A stretch of DNA of 64,000 nt from Malachius bipustulatus (GCA_910589415.1 OU342633.1:39810210-39874209); one strand, 5' to 3'; shown: positions 23,307 through 35,319, counted from the first letter of the stretch. Notes: generated by a model from the sequence alone, not told the origin. Numbers and translations: made by a program.

Positions 23307-23643
23307 ACACCTAACCCGGTATGCTGCTATTGGCGTCGAATTCTGTCGGCTTTGCGCATGTGACGTCACATTCGAGGACTCGCTCTAACATTTTACTCGA
23401 TAATTCTTTATTGACACACATCTTTCATATTATAATAATAATTATTATAGAAAACATTTTTCATGAAACTGCTATTGCTTCTTACAATCAGTTTCAATAA
23501 AAAATCAGGTCTCATAATTTTTAATTTGATTAAACTTGAATGAGATAACACTAATTGAAAACTTGAATGCGAATTACATTCAGTAAATGTGCAGTATCCT
23601 CGAGTGTGACATCATAACATGCGCAATAGCATACCGGGTGAGC
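23307..23643. repeat. Diverged inverted repeat around CCCGGTATGC
   Basis: CCCGGTATGCTGCTATTG near 23314 pairs with CAATAGCATACCGGG near 23625. Inside, GCGCATGTGACGTCACATTC pairs with GTGTGACATCATAACATGCG. It looks like an old small inverted-repeat element in the intron. Confidence 0.5.
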
Positions 23644-24551
23644 TGTATCGTGGTGTTTCAGTACTTTCAGTTTCAGTTGTTGTGGTTTAGTTAAAATTAG
23701 ACACTACCTGAGGTTAAAGGTAACTCAGTGTAGGAATTTCAAACCCTCCTGCAAAATGTAATCGTACGACGTTTAGTCATCTGTCTTACCATCAACATTC
23801 AAATTCGGTATTGGAGCGGAAACATGTTGGAGCTCAGAGCGACGACAACGTAGCAAAAAACTATGCAAGTGTCTCTCTGCTACAACATGAACTGCTTTGC
23901 TGTTTTAAAGATATGACACATCGATAACTCCAACTTTCTAAGCACAGCGCTTTCAAATTTAATCTTATCGGTCAACCAATCAGCACACACACTGCAAACC
24001 AACTTGTAATTAGAGTTAGATCAAAGTTGGTGCATGCTCAGAGCTCAGTAATCACTAGTCAGTAATAGGAGCAGGTCGAGCAGGAACCCGCTCTGTGTTT
24101 TTGTTGAAAAGTTTGTTGTACTCTAATTTCCATCAATGCTGTTCTCAGTGCTCCAGACCTGTAGTGTTAGTTCTGGTGCGATGTAAGAATAGTATCGGCA
24201 ACTAAGATAAGGTTGTGTTTCATTAGTCAAAAGCTGTATATTGAAGTAGTCAGTTTGAGCAAGACCAGGTAACGAAGTAAGATGGGGAAATACCCTGCTG
24301 CCTCTCTTTGTCGACGTGATAAAGAGCGGAGGTAACCCCGAAACTCGACAGTATGAAACCCATTGCAGGTGGTGTGGAACTTCTCTCCACGCTGGCCTTT
24401 AAAAACAGGCGGCCATAGCCGGAAGAGAAAGGTGAGTGCATGGGAACAAGCGAGGAACCGGTGTTTCTCAACAGTGGGGAAAAAGTGGACAGCCGAGACA
24501 AGCATCAACCGCATCAAAATCGTAATTTCGTTAACAAAAAGAAATACTTAC
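23644..24551. other. Cathepsin intron 2, 5' part
   Basis: No gene recognised. 24270-24520 has balanced composition and overlapping open frames on both strands but no identifiable motif. The donor site GTAAGT of exon 2 lies at 24551-24546, read on the minus strand. Confidence 0.3.
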
Positions 24552-24902
24552 GACACTAAAAATCCAAGAAGATCCCAAAACTCCCTGATCCTCAACTGGT
24601 GACACGTATCCTTCTTTTCTCCAGTCGAGGCTATCTGGAAGTGGGGTAGATGACCGCTTTGATAATGGTAGACTTTTTCTCTTGTTATTTTTGGGTTCCG
24701 GCTGCACACCCTTTGGGTTTGTCAAGAAGTCCTGAAACTCTTTTTCTGACATATCGGCGAACTGATTGACGCCCATTTTGTAACTAGATAATCCTGCGTT
24801 GTATTTCTCATTGTGTTCCAATATTTCTTCAAGATTTTTTTTGAAAATGTCGAATCGTTTTTGCTCTTCTTCTACTGACGGGTAATGTCTAGTGAATTTT
24901 TG
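24552..24902 (-). CDS. Cathepsin-L-like protein, exon 2 (propeptide and start of mature domain), active-site Cys replaced
   Basis: Bounded by a TTTTACAG acceptor (upstream end 24903) and a GTAAGT donor. It encodes 117 residues in phase 0 with both neighbours. It carries the I29 propeptide with the ERFNIN pattern (EEEQKRFDIFKKNLEEILEH) and the MGVNQFADM motif. The propeptide end is LPDSLDWRKEGYVSPVEDQG. At the active site, where active enzymes read GxCGSCWAFS, this reads GVLGSSWIFS: the nucleophile Cys is Ser and the disulfide Cys three residues before it is Leu. The oxyanion-hole Gln is kept. Ser at this position is known in silicateins and testin, which lack normal protease activity. The intact frame and splice sites argue for a kept pseudoenzyme, not a dead gene. 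Confidence 0.88.
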
Positions 24903-25700
24903 CTGTAAAAGAGATATTCCAATAAATTAGAGCGTTAACTTGAATCTAAAAATATAACTATTAACTATCAAAATCCAAACAATTTTACGGATACTAGAGC
25001 GTAATATGAGCACTGTCATCAGTGGAGATGGAAGGTGAAGAAGGTTTGATATTGTATGATTGAAGATTGATTGATGTTATCATTTGCGAGAGGTTGTTTA
25101 GTTTTATCCTGACGAGGGTTGAGTAGACCAGGCACACTGCCCTGAGGTACTCCTAGAGGAGACCAGAGCAAAAAGAGTTCTAGCTACTCGACCATATCAG
25201 ACCCAGTCAGCGCAACAGTTGGTAAACTAAGAAAGAGCCGTCTAACGTTTTGGTATAATACTTTCCAGTTTCAGAAGAAGGCGTTTGTGGCATCCAATAC
25301 CGAAATCTTTTGGAAACGTCCAAAAGCCATGCCACCAAAGTTATCTGGGGAATACACCAGTAAGATACACCATAGTCTATAACTGATGGACTCACTAGCA
25401 AGGAAAACGGAATTGACCATTTTCAGCAGTTTCTTACGGATCCGAAAGAAAATTTAGTTCTATGATTTTTGAGAAGTGGTTGCTGATAGACAGTATTTGT
25501 TTATGAGCGCAGAGCGACCATTCAGATTTTTGGAAGTTGTGAATATCACTGCATCACCTTATTTTCTGCTTTACCAAAGACTGAAACTGGGCGTTTGAAT
25601 TCATAAGTTTTTGAATTTCAGTGTAAAGAAAATTTCAGAGGTCTACTTCTAATATTGTGAGTTAAAGATTTTCTGCTACATTCACTTGCTACCATTCACT
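24903..25700. other. Cathepsin intron 1, 3' part
   Basis: No recognised element or exon. The open frame at 25401-25207 (minus) has no motif. Confidence 0.3.
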
Positions 25701-26030
25701 TGGTAGCAAAGTGACGTCGCTACAACGTGATTTTGACTTTAGAAATGACGGGAAAATTACGGTAGGATGACGTGATTATGTCACACAGCCCGGTCGATAT
25801 GATATTTACACGTCGTATGGACGTACGTCGTGTATTCAATTTCGTATTCAAATATTCAGTTTGTATGAAAATGACGAAAAAACGACGTTAGATCGACGTC
25901 ATAAACATCACGTCTAAATCACGTCAGAGAAATTACGATAATAATCACGTGATTTTTTGGTAATATAAATATGACGTCGGGGACCAAAAATCACTCAAAA
26001 ATGACGTCATTATAACGTGACTCTGCTGCC
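25701..26030. repeat. ACGT-dense element with short terminal inverted repeats
   Basis: The ends GGTAGCAAAGT (25701 region) and, inverted, GGCAGCAGAGT (26030 region) pair. Between them TGACGT, ACGTCA, CACGTG and related words recur more than a dozen times in both orientations over 330 bp, against an AT-rich background with few such words. It looks like a small transposable element built of degenerate subrepeats. The resemblance to CREB-type sites is noted only as resemblance. Confidence 0.5.
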
Positions 26031-27856
26031 TAAGGTAGAAAGCAAAGACAACTTCGATTATCTGAAGACCGAAAATGGCGTAAAGGGTCTATTGAGATAA
26101 ATACATTAGCCTGCTCGTTTGATAAAATGTTACCGCAGAGCTTCTACAAAATGAAATCCAAAGTCAGGATGCAAGACTCTCGACACTGCTAGATTCAGCT
26201 TCGGGATAGTGCATGAAAATCTAATAATCAACAATAACCCGACTTAAGTGAGTGATCTGTCAAAGAGAGAAAAATCACCTCAGCTCATGCACCAACGAAA
26301 TTGATTTTCACCTTTCCCTCAACTCTTTAATTGGAATTGGCCTCGGAATTGGCATAGACATAGAGGATCCAAACTTTGCTTTCCATATATTTGTATGTAT
26401 TTATCACTTAGCACCCAACAATTCGTCATTCAAAAAACTTTAGGATCGGTCCTTAAAGACGAAAGTCATGTCCGGAATAGTCAGGATTCAAATAAGAGTC
26501 AACGAAGTGAAGAGCCTAGAGCCGAGAATTTATAGTTAAAATACCAATGCTTGTTGTGGGGGGGGGGGCATTCGTGCTGTGTAACTCTATCTAATTATGT
26601 CTGACTTATTAGGGTTCTCTAGCTGAACCGAATATTAAGCCAAAAACAAAGCATATATGAAAGTCTTCAATGTAAATTTTTAAGTCTAATTCCTCCAACA
26701 GTGATTCATACTTATATGCGCTAGAATAGCAGTGAAAATGTTGCATTTATCAGCGAGAAATATGTCGAAAAAATATTTATTTTGAGGTCGCGGAATCTTT
26801 GTGAGCATGAGTTCACCGGAAGTTTATTCGTGATTCATGAGATATGTCGTGCCACGATTGCGTGTCATGATGCACCCGATTTATGGGACAAATTCCTCTC
26901 TAGAACAATACCGCAAAATAATAATAATAATTATTTTATAAATAATTATTTGATTATTATAAAAAATATTAATTTCAGAGCATGAGCTGGCGAAATTAAG
27001 ACAATTGCAGCCCAACCAATGGCGGGATTGCGCGCTTAGTTATCGGTAAAACAGATTCATTCCAGCCTGCTTCCGGTTAATTTTAGCTCGCTTCCGCCCG
27101 GGCTGCGATTAGCTTGAATAATTTTCATTTCCACATTTCAAGTATTAACGCGCTAGAAAGTACTGTGTGAACCATCAAGGAAAAAAGTATTTTTTCCATT
27201 TATTTATCCGTAATAATTTTTTTGAGACATAATAATAATTAATATTAAATTATAACTCACTATAACTAACTAAATTATAATTCATATTTTAATGCCATCA
27301 GTAACCATTGTGATGTGTTTAATGCAGGTTTGAAAATGGGCTTAACAGAATTGCTGCAAATCTACATATTATATAATCCGTCTAATTTAGTTAATTTTTT
27401 AGTTCAATTTACAATATTTCTCGTATTTTGTTATTTAATTTTATTTTACTGTATCTCACATCTAGGTTTTGGTTTGTTTTCTTTTTAATTTATTTTATAC
27501 TCTGGATTTTACAGTATCGAAGTGAATACACCGTTATGCTATTATTTTAGATATGTAGTCGGTTCTTTATTGTTTTTTTACTCTTATTGAATAATATTAT
27601 AATTATTAGAGGTTTTTGGATGAATTATGAAGGTATTATAGTTCATAATACCCGCTCGTGTAGGTACCAATCAAAAGGTGTAAATTTGATAAACAGAGCA
27701 AAGCTGTGAATAGGAACGATAACTGAAATTTCTTAGAATCCATGCGTGCGAAGTCGGTACTCGGTACTGGAATTTGTTCCAAGTAGTAAAATAAATAAAA
27801 AAATATTCTCATTAAAATTGTTTTTTTATATACTATAAAAGAGTAGAAAAAGCATA
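26031..27856. other. Cathepsin intron 1, middle part
   Basis: No gene recognised. It contains an 11-base G run near 26560 and AT-rich low complexity at 26915-26975 and 27220-27620. The plus-strand frames at 26252 and 26782 lack motifs. Confidence 0.3.
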
Positions 27857-27970
27857 GTATTACATTCGTGATTATGGCCATTATTCACTTGATGGTGACA
27901 ATGCCACTCGCTAAAGCTGGTGGCATTATCTTCATCTCGTGAATAATGGCTTCATAATCGCACATAATAT
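27857..27970. repeat. Short hairpin element
   Basis: CGTGATTATGGCCATTATTC near 27866 pairs with GAATAATGGCTTCATAATCG near 27940, with a GTGGCATT/AATGCCAC inner stem and a loop of about 12 bases. It resembles small inverted-repeat elements common in arthropod genomes. Confidence 0.55.
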
Positions 27971-28049
27971 AATAATATAGGTACTATTATTTGTCATGTA
28001 TTTGTATTTTTTATTAACGTCTGTTGGGTAAATTTGAAGAAAATAAATT

Positions 28050-28085
28050 GACAAATAAATAAATAAATAAATAAATAAATAAATA
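28050..28085. repeat. (AAAT)n microsatellite
   Basis: About nine uninterrupted AAAT units. Confidence 0.9.
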
Positions 28086-28180
28086 CATCGTTGTTTGCTA
28101 ATTTTATTTGGTCACTTTACCTATTATATTTTACCTGATTACCTTTACTGTAAAAAATGTTAAAAACGAACGTTACATAC

Positions 28181-28285
28181 CTTGAAACTATTCCATTCAG
28201 ATAAGAAATATGAATCCTGTGAATTTTCTAAACCTTCCACTACTACGATAAAGAAAAATGATACTAGTAAATAGACAAAATTCAT
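28181..28285 (-). CDS. Cathepsin-L-like protein, exon 1 (signal peptide)
   Basis: The ATG at 28285-28283 opens a frame of 35 codons: a hydrophobic signal peptide (MNFVYLLVSFFFIVVVEG) and the first propeptide residues up to SEWNSFK. It ends at a GTATGT donor (28180-28175). The join to exon 2 (SFK|QKFTRHYPS) reproduces the normal propeptide without gap. The Kozak context is ATAAAAATG. A TTATAAATA sequence lies only about 20 bases upstream, too close to be the TATA box of a normal leader. Confidence 0.85.
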
Positions 28286-28587
28286 TTTTATTGTGATGTA
28301 TTTATAAATAGATAAATTTAAACTATAGAGAACTTTTAAACTTTGATCAGTTGTAGCATTAACTTTAAGGTACCCTTTTGTATTACAGAATATATATGTA
28401 TACCTATCTTATGATTTGTATCTCCTCCTCCAATGCTATAGCTATCTAATCTATCTAGTCTAGTATAAGTATAGGAAGTCGATACTTAAGGTACGATCCC
28501 AGTTACGATCCCTAGATAATGTGCTAATCATCAAATGAGTATAGTTATCAATAGTCATTATCTGCGAGCTGCATGCAACAGTTTTTC
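28286..28587 (-). promoter_or_regulatory. Probable promoter region of the cathepsin-like gene
   Basis: Sequence immediately upstream of the start codon, bounded on the far side by a palindromic element. A/T-rich words such as CTATAGTTTAAA (near 28320) could act as a core promoter, but none is decisive. Confidence 0.3.
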
Positions 28588-29436
28588 TACCGGGTGGTCC
28601 ATCACTTATGTCCACCCCCGAAATAGAGGTTAATTTTAAAGATAAAAAATTGAAACTTTGAGGATTTGTCTAATTAATATATGACCACAAAATGGCATAA
28701 TCAGAATAATTATTTTTTTTTTTAGTTGAGCCATCAGCGATAAAAAACTGTAATTTGGTGTTAATGTGACCAAAATAAATTCGATTTTTCTTTAATACAT
28801 CGATAGAAATCAAATAAGAAAATCAAAATCGCTTAAAAGAAATATCAAAAACCTAATTACAAGCCTTTAATTAAATAAAATACTTAAAATATGGAAATCA
28901 CAGCTAGAATGATTGATTTATGGAAGCAATAAAACTGACACATCTAATGAGGGTAGGTACCTACCATAAATAATCTTCAAAGCAGTCAGAAGAATGTGCC
29001 ATTGAACTCGAATGGGGCTTCTTTTATGAATGTTTACTTAGGATATGTTTACTTAACATTTGTGCTATACCAGCCCTTCAACATCCTGAGTTTTATTGCT
29101 TCCATAAATCAATCATTCTAGCTGTGATTTCCATATTTTAAGTATTTTATTTAATTAAAGGCTTGTAATTAGGTTTTTGATATTTCTTTTAAGCGATTTT
29201 GATTTTCTTATTTGATTTCTATCGATGTATTAAAGAAAAATCGAATTTATTTTGGTCACATTAACACCAAATTACAGTTTTTTATCGCTGATGGCTCAAC
29301 TAACAAAAAAATAATTAATCTAATTATGCCATTATGTGGTCCTATATTAATTACACAAATCCTAAAAGTTTCAATTTTTTATCTTTAAAATTAACCTCTA
29401 TTTCTGGGGTGGACATAAGTGATGGACCACCCGGTA
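28588..29436. repeat. Palindromic element, TA-CCGGGTGGTCC ends
   Basis: TACCGGGTGGTCCATCACTT at 28588 is mirrored at 29417-29436. The arms are highly similar, for example CACAGCTAGAATGATTGATT near 28900 and its mirror near 29115. The centre is about 29010. The flanking TA fits a TA target. Confidence 0.85.
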
Positions 29437-29493
29437 CAATACCAATAAATTTAATTAAAAGTCCTTAATCAGAAACAACATAATACTACAATA

Positions 29494-30020
29494 TACAGGG
29501 TGTTAAGAAAATGACGGATAAACTCTTCAGTACATTGTAGGGGACACTCAGTAAAGCACGGAAAAAATAATTTAAAAAAATCCAGAGCTACATTTTAAAA
29601 GATATAAGCAAAATATTGAACAATAAATTTGGCAACGTTTAACACGATAACAGTTGGTATTTGGTAATTTCGTCTAATTTCTAACAATGTAGGTAGTCAA
29701 GGTATCAAAACCGTTGTTGCCAAATGCTTTTTTTTTCAGCATCTTAGAAAAGAAAAAAAAATCTTATTAAATTTTCCAAGCAAGTAATACATCTTAAGCA
29801 ATTTTTTAAATTGATAACGATTAAAGTACCCTTTTTATATCTGTAAAATCATTTTGTTTTTGCAAATACTGAAAAACAAAGATGGTAAAATGTTACCTTT
29901 GGCATTTTTTATCTCACCAAATTGAAGACCAGAATTTTTTTAATTATTTTTCCCGTACTCTACTGAGTGTCCCCTACAATGTACTGAAGAGTTTATCCGT
30001 CATTTTCTTAACACCCTGTA
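29494..30020. repeat. Palindromic element, TA-CAGGGTGTTAAG ends
   Basis: TACAGGGTGTTAAGAAAATG at 29494 is mirrored at 30001-30020. The outer 90 bases of each arm match closely; the centre is diverged. Confidence 0.8.
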
Positions 30021-30305
30021 TTATTATATTATCTTTCTCTAATAGTATGTCCTTAATATAATACTTAGATGTTTGCACATTCTGAACGCAATCATAATTT
30101 CAGGACATTCAGGCCACTCTTGTGATTTCGTACCTTGTCGAACCAGATTAGGTACATTGCTATTGTCTAGTTTTGCTAATGTGTGCTAATGGAAATTTGT
30201 TGGCTAAATAGCTTGTGATAACAGCTAAAGGCCATAAACTCTAAAGTAGAGAAGTTACGAAAATTTGTACATAGGCACCTATACATTTTTTTATACGTTT
30301 ACACA

Positions 30306-30690
30306 GAGTGATGAAAATATATAATAATATATAATGAAAAATATAATAATTTTTATCACCTTGCATGTAAATTTAAACATACATCCAAATATGCGTTGAA
30401 ATTTTTTAAATCACGATTTTCATTTTTTTATGTAACTCATAAACAACTCATTCTAAGTATCAATTTTGAAAACCACTTGAATTCGGTTTTCCCAGACAAT
30501 TTAAAAATATACAGGGCGTCCTTGTCAAAATAAGGATCAGGTTCCTATATTTATTGAAGTGCGGATATCTTGGAAATATTTTCATTGAATTTTGGTCACT
30601 TAAGTACGTTCTAAAAAAAATTATTTGAGGCTTTCAGGGCCAATAGTTCCCAGTGAGTAACCGTATAATAACGGGACACCCGATATCAGT
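30306..30690. repeat. Half of a palindromic element (one arm deleted)
   Basis: This segment starts in the central palindrome (GAGTGATGAAAAT, about 30307, through TTATCACCTTG) and runs outward through ATGTAACTCATAAAC and TTGGAAATATTTTCATTGAA to a terminus-like GGGACACCCGATAT. It parallels the right arm of the element at 32257-33031, but the left arm is absent. Confidence 0.5.
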
Positions 30691-30901
30691 TTTATAGAAT
30701 TTTTTTTGAAATCGCCTAGGTATTTGATGTTACCTGAAAATTATGAATATTTAATCTGGGACACACCTGTATATTATAAAATCTATCTATCCATCTATAC
30801 AATATTTGAGCTTTCTTGGGATTTAGGTTCTAGTTTAATTTGCTACTATATACAGGGTGCACCATATATCCTTCTCTATATATCTATCTCCTGAACACTA
30901 A

Positions 30902-31138
30902 GGGCCGGTTGTTCAAACGTAAATTAAAAATTTTGAGATAATTACTGATTTTAAATTGCAGATTTTGAAAATACGGCGAATATATTTAATGACCTTTCAT
31001 TTTTAATCATTAATTAACTCTTCTTAAAGGGAGCAGAATCCACTTTCAGCAATATCACACCAATGGTTCGATAATACAGGACATTTTAAAATCAGTAATT
31101 ATCTGAAAATTTTTAATTAACGTTTGAACAACCGGGCA
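30902..31138. mobile_element. Small inverted-repeat element with TAA target duplication (PIF/Harbinger-like)
   Basis: GGGCCGGTTGTTCAAACGT at 30902 is mirrored by ACGTTTGAACAACCGGGC near 31120-31137. TAA occurs on both sides (30899-30901, 31139-31141). Terminal repeats with a 3-bp TAA/TTA duplication fit PIF/Harbinger-type MITEs. No coding sequence. Confidence 0.65.
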
Positions 31139-31145
31139 TAAGAGA

Positions 31146-32038
31146 TACAGGGTCTATTAAATTAGAGAAAAGATGCGCAGTATTGTGGCCATGTCGAATC
31201 CGTGAAGACATGCAAGATATCTGTGACTGCTCCTGAAATATCCTGAAAAAACTGAAAAATCGAGATTTCTTATTTTTACCATATCTTGCTTATTGTTAAG
31301 AATTAATAAATAATTTTTGTAGACTTACATAAGCCGTTAAGATCTATCCATAATATGTCATTACAAAAATGTTCAAGGCCGACTAGAACCAAAAGTTTTC
31401 ACAGTCAACTTTCGTTTTTCTTATGGCTGCCATATTATTTTTTTATGTCGTTCGATATGAAAAAAATAATGGAAACCAAAAATTATTAAACTTAAAAAAA
31501 AATTATTTTTATTTTTATTCTTTTGTCAAAGAAAAACCAAAAAAAATCGTCGAAAAACGTCAAAATTTGTAAAATTCGCCGAGATAGTGTCTGCCTTATG
31601 GTTTTTTTAATTTATCTATGAAATTCGGTCTTAAAAGTTGTCTTTTTTGTAAAGAAAAAAGAAGAATAAACATTTTTTTAATTTATTTTTTGAAGTTTAA
31701 CAATTTTTAGTTTTCATTATTTTTTTATACCGAACAACATAAGAAAACAATATGGTGGCCATAAGAAATACGAAAGTTGACTATGAAAATCCTGGAATCT
31801 AGTTGGCTTTGAAAATTTTTGAAATGTCAGATGGGTAGCTCTTGCCGACTTATGTAAGCCCACAAAAAATTATTTATTAATCTCCAATAATAAAAAAAGA
31901 TATGGAAAAAATAAGAAATCTCGATTTTTCAGTTTTTTCAGGATATTTCAGGAACGGTCACAGATATTTTGTATGTCTTCACTGATTCGAGATGGTCACA
32001 AAATTGCGCTTCTTTGGACTTGTTTAACCGACCCTGTA
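31146..32038. repeat. Inner palindrome, TA-CAGGGTC ends
   Basis: TACAGGGTCTATTAAATTAG at 31146 is mirrored by CGACCCTGTA ending at 32038. The arms match well (GAAATCTCGATTTTTCAG-type segments at about 31255 and 31915). The axis is near 31590. Confidence 0.75.
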
Positions 32039-32256
32039 TCTGTTAACGTTAATATAGAGAAGGATACATGGTGCACCCGCTGTATTAGGCTCTTATAGAA
32101 CAAATTAGAAATCTTTCGCATGCGAAGCGAAGATTGAAGACACGGACGGTACCGTTTCGTCCTTATTATCGACTCATCAGCGTATCATATGAATCAAAAT
32201 CCCAGGAAAGCTCAAATACTGCATAATCAGTGGTTCAAGAAAACATAATATACATA

Positions 32257-33031
32257 TACAGGGTGTCTTGCTAAGGCTGGCCACCGGCTATATCTCGGAA
32301 ACTAATGGGCCTATAACCTCAAAATAAAAAATTTCCAGACATAAGTGATCACGATAAATTCAATGAAAATATTTTCAAGATGGCCGCACTTCCGGAAATA
32401 CCGGAAGTTGACACCTAACTTCGTTATTTTAACAGGAACACCTTGTAAAATATTATATTTTTTAAATGCCTGAAGAAATCGAATACAGGTGGTTTTCACC
32501 ATTGGAATTTAGATTGAGCGGCTTATGAGTTATAAATAAACAAGTGAAAATCGAAAATTTTCTATCCTACTATGTGGTTTAAATTTTAATACACGGTGAT
32601 GAAAAATCGGATAATTTTCATCACCCTGTATTAAAATTTACTCCACATAGTGGGATAAAACATGAAAAGTTAGGATAGGGACATGTAAACCGTTTTTAGA
32701 TATCTTGAGCCGTTCTAGTTCTACACTGCTTTAAAGTTGAAAATTTTCGATTTTCACTTGTTTATAACTCCTAAACCGCTCAATCTAAATTCCAATGGTG
32801 AAAACCACCTGTACTTCAGACATTTGAAAAATATAACATTTTATAGGGTGTTTCCGTTAAAATAACGAACTAGGTGTCAACTTCCGGTATTTCCGGAAGT
32901 GGGGCCATCTTGAAAATATTTTCATTGAATTTATCGTGATCACTTATGTATGGAAATTTTTTATTTTGAGGTTATAGGCCCATTAGTTTCCGAGATATGG
33001 CCGGTGGCTAGCCTTAGCAAGACACCCTGTA
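32257..33031. repeat. Palindromic element, TA-CAGGGTGTCTTGC ends
   Basis: TACAGGGTGTCTTGCTAAGG at 32257 is mirrored at 33012-33031. The arms are nearly identical through the CTTCCGGAAATACCGGAAG segment. The centre holds ACGGTGATGAAAAATC...TTTTCATCACCCTGTAT (32594-32632), the same central motif as other elements here. Confidence 0.85.
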
Positions 33032-33720
33032 TCTATCTATATCTACAACAATATAAGATATGTGTCATACTTATCTATAAATGTACGAACCATGATCTGT
33101 TCAAGTTCTTCAAACACAACCTCATCCTCATGTCTTTATTGAAGAATTCAATAGTCACAGCATGCACTGGTGGTGGTGATAGAGAACGAAACGATGCTTA
33201 CGGCGTTCATCTCAACAGATAAACCGGGCCGATGTAAACATTGTATTGGGGGATTCCCCACCATCATCCAATCATGCTGGAACTAGGATCAAACATCACG
33301 CTGCTGAAAAACCTACAACCTAGATAGAACTTTCAAAGGGCAAATTGGACTCTCTTTTCTGCTTGGATCTCCACAAGCGCATCTATTATAGGGTGAATTG
33401 TCTATGCCTCCTATATACAGGAAATTTATAGGATAAGTTATTCTCACAGAATGAGAAAACATAAATCCATCGATGATACCAAAAGAAATACTCTCCCACG
33501 GATGGTCTAAGTCTAAGATTAATGAGGAGCTCTCTACCAACAAATTAGTCGAAGTGATGGTGACCGCGACGTTTCTAGCACATGAACTAATATTACGCCG
33601 CCCAGAAAAGTGGATGAAATTATTGAGTCTTTAGGTGCATGTCTAATAGAAAAACATGGTGTTTACTTTGTGACGTACTCCGGTATTGGTCGGTCGGAAA
33701 ATTACGGAAAACGGTTCGGA
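33032..33720. other. Unassigned sequence
   Basis: The minus-strand frame at 33543-33313 and a plus-strand frame with weak helicase-like words near 33270 were considered; neither could be assigned. Probably decayed repeat. Confidence 0.25.
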
Positions 33721-34530
33721 GCGGTGTTCTCGGGCGCCAGATTTTTCTTTGAGGGCTTAAATCTTCGGGGAGAGATGCTGACTGACCTCTCTTCCAATGG
33801 AGAAACGGTATATACCAGGGGTCGGATGAAGTTATCACTCTTAAGGTGAAGTGGCGGTCGGCGGAGCGGTCTTTAGGCTCTCCCCGAACTTGTTGACATT
33901 CCCACTGAGCTAGGGTGTAGCGAGCTTAGATCGGACGGTAAATAATAAACAGGCGGCATAAAAATAAACACGTTTATTTGACACCTCCCGTAACCCAACC
34001 CAATGGCAGAAAAGAGCAACAAAAAATACAATTCAGAAAATAAAAAATAATTAAAGGCATGTAGCAACAATTAGAAACTAGAGCTATTTACATTGTGATC
34101 ATTATGATACGGTATGCGAAGCAAAGCGGTGTTCTCGGGCGCCAGATTTTTCTTTGAGGGTTTAAATCTTCGGGGAGAGATGCTGACTGACCTCTCTTCC
34201 AATGGAGAAACGGGTATATACCAGGGGTCGGATGAAGTTATCACTCTTAAGGTGAAGTGGCGGTCGGCGGAGCGGTCTTTAGGCTCTCCCCGAACTTGTT
34301 GACATTCCCACTGAGCTAGGGTGTAGCGAGCTTAGATCGGACGGTAAATAATAAACAGGCGGCATAAAAATAAACACGTTTATTTGACACCTCCCGTAAC
34401 CCAACCCAATGGCAGAAAAGAGCAACAAAAAATACAATTCAGAAAATAAAAAATAATTAAAGGCATGTAGCAACAATTAGAAACTAGAGCTATTTACATT
34501 GTGATCATTATGATACGGTATGCGAAGCAA
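33721..34530. repeat. Tandem duplication of a 405-bp unit
   Basis: GCGGTGTTCTCGGGCGCCAG starts at 33721 and again at 34126. The two 405-bp units differ at only a few positions (for example GGGCTTAAATC against GGGTTTAAATC). The unit contains AATAAA words. I do not recognise a family. Confidence 0.85.
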
Positions 34531-35315
34531 AGCGGAGCACGAGTGAACTAGATCGGATGGACTAGGTAACAATTACCTATAATGAGATGCGGCGGTCGGT
34601 CACTCTCCCTACGTTAACGGTACGGTGAAACCGTGGAGCTCTACATCGAACAGAAATCAAACCGCGTTGATAGGGGTGCCTCTTAGGGATGGGTTGCTAC
34701 CCTCCGGCATAAGGTTCGCCCTCGCTCCGCCTGCTCGTCCCTTCCCTACGCAAGGCTGGCAAACGAACACGCCGATGGAGAGAAGAACCTCACCGCAGCG
34801 GTGAAGAAATGAGTACTAGGGAGGCGCCTTGTGTTAGCCAAACAACTTCGTTACGACCTATCACGTTTCAGTACGCAATCCCATCCGTTCGAGTACTTCG
34901 AGTCGTACGGGATACGGGATTGTTTCCTTTGCACGTGATCGATCTACTCCGTAGTGTCAAAGAGCTGGACGGGGGGATCGGGAGGACTCCAGGGCGGCGA
35001 TTCTCGAGTTCGCGCGAGTCGATTCCCATGTGAAAGTTTGACATGAACACCGATCAACAGTATTCTTGAACGAGTCATTCGTTCGCTTCACACGGCAATC
35101 TAGGGAACTAACTTCCCACGCTCGTTTGCATGGGACGTGAGCCTGTTCCCATGTAAAAAGTAGAAAAGTGTGGTTAGGTGCGCTCTATTACCTTACCTTC
35201 ATCTTCGGTTTTCGTTTTTATTTTTAAAAGTAACGTGGTTAAGTGAGTATTTTTAGGTTTAAGTTTAAATTTAATTAATTCTATATTATTTTAATACTTG
35301 CATAGGTAGGTATAA
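34531..35315. other. Moderate-GC unassigned stretch
   Basis: 34560-35160 is more GC-rich than most of the window, with short open frames but no motif. It may belong to the same repeat as the 405-bp unit. Confidence 0.25.
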
Positions 35316-35319
35316 TATC

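Larger units (their letters stand above)
30851..32084. repeat. Two-layer palindrome, outer layer TA-CAGGGTGCACC
   Basis: The outer layer (about 55 bp per arm) begins TACAGGGTGCACCATATATC at 30851 and is mirrored by GGATACATGGTGCACCCGCTGTA, ending at 32084. The inner layer is a second complete palindrome (31146-32038). The left outer arm was later interrupted by a small element (30902-31138). Confidence 0.7.

Noticed and set aside
33240..33330. Plus-strand words resembling a Helitron helicase motif (ELGSNITLLKNLQPR)
   Set aside because: The conserved following residues are absent, stops intervene, and no Rep domain or Helitron end is visible.
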